DNA of 64,000 bases from positions 496,001 to 560,000 of the forward strand of contig CAWFEN010000009.1 of NCBI GenBank assembly GCA_963814865.1. The letters run 5' to 3'. The notes beneath the pieces are model-generated. The model did no database searches. It was not told where the DNA came from and saw only the letters and a program-made list of their open reading frames with translations. Positions 61,261 to 64,000 of this stretch are shown here, one piece after another. Numbering within the stretch: position 1 is the stretch's first letter; each line of letters opens with the position of its first letter. The stretch is from AP-15 sp963814865 (lineage in GTDB: Bacteria > Pseudomonadota > Alphaproteobacteria > ATCC43930 > CGMCC-115725). Both the position numbers and the translations under genes were made by a program.

Positions 61261-62106
61261 CTACAAACCCGGGCTCGACGGGGCGGGGCCGGGCCACTCG
61301 TCGAGCACGGCGGTGTGGGTGACTAGGCCGCTATCCTGCTGCCACAGATGGAGCTGGTAGCCTGGCGGCTCGAAAATGAAGCTGATCGGCGCATCGGCGA
61401 CGAGGTTGAGCCGGATCTGGTGCGCCGTGCTCGGTGCAGTGCCGGCGACCGTGCCGGCAAAGCGCCGGTCGATTGCGCGGTGCAGGTGGCCGCACAGGAT
61501 GCGTTCGACTTGGGGATGGCGTGCGACGATTTCGGCAAGTCCCGCGGCATTGTCGAGGCCGACATTGTCCATGTAGGTAATGCCCGTCGCGAATGGCGGG
61601 TGATGCATCAGGATCACGGTCGGCCGATCGAGCTGCGCCGCGAGTGCAGTGTCGAGCCACCCCAGTCGCTCGGCGCACAGCATCCCGCCATTCCTACCGG
61701 AGACGAGCGTGTCGAGCGCGACAAGCCGTACCGGGTAATCTTCGATCGCGAATTGCAGGTAGCCCTCGGCCGGCAGGTAGCGGGCGTCTCGAAAAGCCTC
61801 ACGCAGCGGTTCTCGGGCATCATGATTGCCGGGAATCACGAAGACCGGCATCGACAAGGGTGCCAGCAGATGGCGCAGCTGTTCGTATTCGTCAGGCTCG
61901 CCGTGATCGACGAGATCGCCGGTCACGACGGTGACATCGGGCCTTGGCACCAGCGCGTTTAGACTTGCGACGGCACGCGCCAGATATGGTGCAGTGTCGA
62001 ACTCGAACGAAGCCCGCTCGGCATCCGGCGCGGTGCCCTGCATCGGGCAACGGAACAGCTTACCCGCTGCGACGATATGGGGGTCCGAGAGTTGGGCAAG
62101 GATCAT
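61261..62106 (-). CDS. class III cyclic-nucleotide-phosphodiesterase-like metallophosphoesterase
   Basis: 281 aa from the ATG at 62106 (GGAGGG 5 bp upstream). The calcineurin-like dimetal site is complete: QLSDPHIV (D-x-H), VVTGDLVDHG (GD), VIPGNHDAREP (GNH[DE]), MHHPPFATG and GHLHRAI. The pattern and length match CpdA-type 3',5'-cyclic nucleotide phosphodiesterases, but related enzymes cleave other phosphodiesters. Monocistronic. Confidence 0.86.
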   Translation of the reverse strand: MILAQLSDPHIVAAGKLFRCPMQGTAPDAERASFEFDTAPYLARAVASLNALVPRPDVTVVTGDLVDHGEPDEYEQLRHLLAPLSMPVFVIPGNHDAREPLREAFRDARYLPAEGYLQFAIEDYPVRLVALDTLVSGRNGGMLCAERLGWLDTALAAQLDRPTVILMHHPPFATGITYMDNVGLDNAAGLAEIVARHPQVERILCGHLHRAIDRRFAGTVAGTAPSTAHQIRLNLVADAPISFIFEPPGYQLHLWQQDSGLVTHTAVLDEWPGPAPSSPGL

Positions 62107-62623
62107 GTTCCCTCCGCGACCAGGGTCGCCTCCTGGTAAACCGACATTTCCCAGATGGACAGCCCATCCGCCCACGCTCGCCAGCATCGTTCAGGAGTTG
62201 GTCGCGGAGTGTGAGGTAGTTCACACTTGGAAAAGGGCCGCCCTGACGCTGTCTACCTCATTCCCCATGGGGCCAGTCCTTGGCGAAATCGTGCCGGTCC
62301 TACAATACAAACAGTTCGACAGCTTCGCCGTGTGATCAGTGATGCGGTGGTGCAGAAAATGCCGGCGCAACGATGGTTCGACCTAGCCGATGAGCGCAAC
62401 CGCTGGGGCCGCGACGTGTTTGATGCTCTTTACGTGTAAGCGACCGCTTACGGCGCAAAGCCGTCATTTGAACCCGCCGCAGCTTGACTTGAGTGGGCTC
62501 ACCACCCGAGCCGACCCCAGCGGGCGCCAAGTGTCGGATTTCCGTCGCTGGCGGCATCGACTCGCGGGTATCGCTGTGCAAAAATGCCCCACGTTGTTGC
62601 AAGCTTGCAGGGAGTGCCGCCCG
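62107..62623. other. 517-bp region without a confident gene
   Basis: An open plus-strand frame near 62330-62439 reads ISDAVVQKMPAQRWFDLADE then NRWGRDVFDALYV, which looks like the tail of some degraded gene, but has no matching upstream part. No promoter motif stands out. The GGAG before the DOPA-dioxygenase-like ATG lies at its right end. Confidence 0.4.
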
Positions 62624-63016
62624 ATGACCGAGAAGACCACGCAATCCGTCGCCAACCTGGGCTATCACGCCCACATCTATTACGATCCGGCAAAGACGCG
62701 CGCCGTCGCCGAGCGGGTGTGCGGTGCGGTCGCCGAGAAATTCGAGGTCGAGATCGAGGAGTTCCGCGACACGCCGCGGGGACCGCACCCGATCTCCAAT
62801 GCTCTGGTTATCTTCAAGCCCGACCAGTTTGATCATGTCGTGCCTTATCTGATGCTGAATCGCGACGGGCTCGACGTGCTGATCCACCCGCTGACCACGG
62901 ACGCGGTGGAGGACCACAGCGGTTACGCGATCTGGCTCGGCAACCCGGTCGAGCTGAAGCTTCACACGCTGCCCCACGGCCGCGGCGGGCAGCTGCCGAG
63001 CGGGGTCAGCGCGTAG
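62624..63016 (+). CDS. DOPA 4,5-dioxygenase-family protein
   Basis: 130 aa, the normal size of the small bacterial members of the aromatic ring-opening DOPA dioxygenase family (first known in fungi). Metal-binding His candidates: YHAHIYYDPAKT (residues about 14-25), PRGPHPISNALVIF, LIHPLTTDAVEDHSGYA. Likely a soluble extradiol-type dioxygenase of catechols; the physiological substrate is unknown. Standing alone. Confidence 0.8.
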   Translation: MTEKTTQSVANLGYHAHIYYDPAKTRAVAERVCGAVAEKFEVEIEEFRDTPRGPHPISNALVIFKPDQFDHVVPYLMLNRDGLDVLIHPLTTDAVEDHSGYAIWLGNPVELKLHTLPHGRGGQLPSGVSA

Positions 63017-63208
63017 ACAGCGGGGCGTCTCGCCCGCTTGGTGCAGTACGGCCATGGGCGGCGCAGTCCGCTCCGGGAGCGGAGGGGGTGCCATGAGGAC
63101 GCGCCGCATCGGCGCGTCGGTCCCGGCGGCCCTTCCGGAGATGGGTAGCGAACCGATGGCGCCAAACCTCAAGCAGGTCGCGGCGCCGCTGGGCATGTTC
63201 ACCCCGTC

Positions 63209-63349
63209 ATACCCGCGAAGCGGGTATCCCGGGCCGCCGGACCATCCCGGCCCAACAACTCATCGAGATAACCAATCTCAGGAGCGCGATCTCTCCGAGG
63301 AGATGACAGGCTCCTCTCCGGGCAGCCTGCACTCCCGCTTGCGCGGGAG
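63209..63349. repeat. pair of REP-like palindromes upstream of the AtzG-like gene
   Basis: First hairpin ATACCCGC-GAA-GCGGGTAT (63209-63227), flanked by CCGTC on the left; second CTCCCGC-TTGC-GCGGGAG (63332-63349) followed by CGACGG. The two are in opposite orientation about 105 bp apart, as in composite extragenic repeats. They fill most of the 385-bp gap 63017-63401, which has no gene. Confidence 0.55.
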
Positions 63350-63401
63350 CGACGGAAGGTCTGGCTCTGGTATGATGTGTGGCTGATGACCAAGGGAGGC
63401 C

Positions 63402-63605
63402 ATGCCGATGCCGTCTGAAATCTCCGACGAGGCCCTCGATTTTCTGCTGACCCGCGCCGGGCTCAGCCTCAGCGCCGAGCAGAAGGCCGAGCTGAAAAGC
63501 GTCTATGCCGGCATCGCCGCGATGGCCGAGCGGGTGCGGCAGCCGCGCGGGCGCATGGCCGAGCCGGCGCTGATCTACGGCTTCGGCGAGGAGGATTTGC
63601 CATGA
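63402..63605 (+). CDS. AtzG-like (DUF4089-type) small amidase subunit
   Basis: 67 aa, starting after GGGAGG. One short helical domain: DEALDFLLTRAGLSLSAEQK and ELKSVYAGIAAMAERVRQPR, ending YGFGEEDLP. Such small proteins precede amidases of the AtzE type and form a complex with them. Its stop overlaps the amidase start as ATGA, supporting stoichiometric co-translation. Confidence 0.72.
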   Translation: MPMPSEISDEALDFLLTRAGLSLSAEQKAELKSVYAGIAAMAERVRQPRGRMAEPALIYGFGEEDLP

Positions 63606-64000
63606 GCGAGGCGATTCCGACCATCGCCGAAGCCGCCCGGCTGATCGCGGCGAAGCGCCTGTCGCCGGTCGAGCTGACGCGCGCCTGCCTCGACCGCGTG
63701 GCGGCATTCGACGATCGGCTGCACGCCTTCATCCATCCGACCCCGGACCGCGCGATGGCCGAGGCGCGCGCGGCGGAGGCTGCGATCATGGCCGGCGGCC
63801 CGTCCGGGCCGCTGCACGGCATCCCGATCGGGCTCAAGGACATCGTCGACACCAGGGGCATTCCGACCACCTGCCAGTCGAAGCTGCTCGCCGGCAACAT
63901 CCCCGATGCCGACGCCGCCTGCGCCGAAAAGCTCGCCGCCGCCGGCACCATCCTGATGGGCAAGCTGACGACGCATGAATTCGCCGATGGCGGCCCGTCT
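63602..64000 (+). CDS. amidase-signature enzyme, 3' end beyond window
   Basis: First 133 residues only. TIAEAARLIAAKRLSPVELT and PLHGIPIGLKDIVDTRGIPT (with the first catalytic Lys) are the standard start of amidase-signature hydrolases. The Ser-cis-Ser part lies beyond base 64000. Paired with the AtzG-like subunit, this could be a biuret/1-carboxybiuret-type or other heterocomplex amidase, but substrate cannot be judged from the N-terminus. Confidence 0.88.
   Translation, partial: MSEAIPTIAEAARLIAAKRLSPVELTRACLDRVAAFDDRLHAFIHPTPDRAMAEARAAEAAIMAGGPSGPLHGIPIGLKDIVDTRGIPTTCQSKLLAGNIPDADAACAEKLAAAGTILMGKLTTHEFADGGPS

Noticed and set aside
62227..62439. 70-aa plus-strand open frame ending GRDVFDALYV
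   Set aside because: Only the last 35 residues look protein-like; the first half is unconvincing and the ATG has no ribosome site. Mentioned as a possible gene tail, not called.

Overview
The window is GC-rich bacterial chromosome with very short intergenic gaps and many 4-bp ATGA/GTGA start-stop overlaps. The gene set (argD-argF-hslO run, ApaG, DUF1289 protein, circularly permuted ATP-grasp/alpha-E/transglutaminase cluster, outer-membrane porin, lipoproteins) points to an alphaproteobacterium. I cannot place it below class from the sequence alone. No rRNA, tRNA or CRISPR array was recognised.

Layout. 1-2480: 3' part of ppc, broken by two one-base shifts. 2432-6815 (minus): four-gene operon of a circularly permuted ATP-grasp, an alpha-E protein and two transglutaminase-like proteins. 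About 7105-13260: decayed integrative element with a 5'-truncated tyrosine integrase, AlpA-type regulator, broken primase/helicase, zinc-finger and DUF5681 proteins, and a 5'-truncated serine recombinase at the far edge. 13368-20143: mixed metabolic genes (crotonase, CinA-like amidase, hotdog protein, metallo-beta-lactamase, methyltransferase, M81 peptidase, threonine synthase). 20398-28198: class III aminotransferase, then a minus-strand run of MFS transporter, fused Rieske oxygenase-reductase, aldehyde dehydrogenase and porin that reads as one catabolic operon. 28530-33836: LLM oxidoreductase, apaG, folE, small orphans and a MetX-like hydrolase. 33859-41007: CtpA-type protease, nitroreductase, hslO, argF, argD and an MFS exporter. 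41113-45851: RecX, MscS-type channel, PaiB-like protein, LysE exporter, glutathione peroxidase. 45984-51282: Gld-type ABC exporter operon (ATPase, permease, GldG-like, DUF4340) with DUF1289 and a small secreted protein. 52147-54400: ThDP enzyme and a GlcG/HbpS-like protein.

54733-59083 holds a second mobile island. A 3.4-kb element bounded by matched 22-bp inverted repeats (20/22) carries a frameshifted IS1595-type transposase and visibly lower-GC passengers, including a DUF5343 protein. It sits between N- and C-terminal remnants of one COG1002/type IIG restriction-methylase gene. 59344-64000 returns to metabolism: GMC oxidoreductase, cyclic-phosphodiesterase-like phosphatase, DOPA-dioxygenase-like protein, REP-like hairpins, then an AtzG-like small subunit and an amidase that runs off the window.

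A recurring oddity is that six otherwise conserved reading frames are each restored by removing exactly one base (ppc twice, primase, hotdog protein, aldehyde dehydrogenase, MFS exporter). Such one-sided +1 shifts look more like base-insertion errors in the sequence than independent gene decay. The genes around the mobile elements are truncated in ways that cannot be explained like this.
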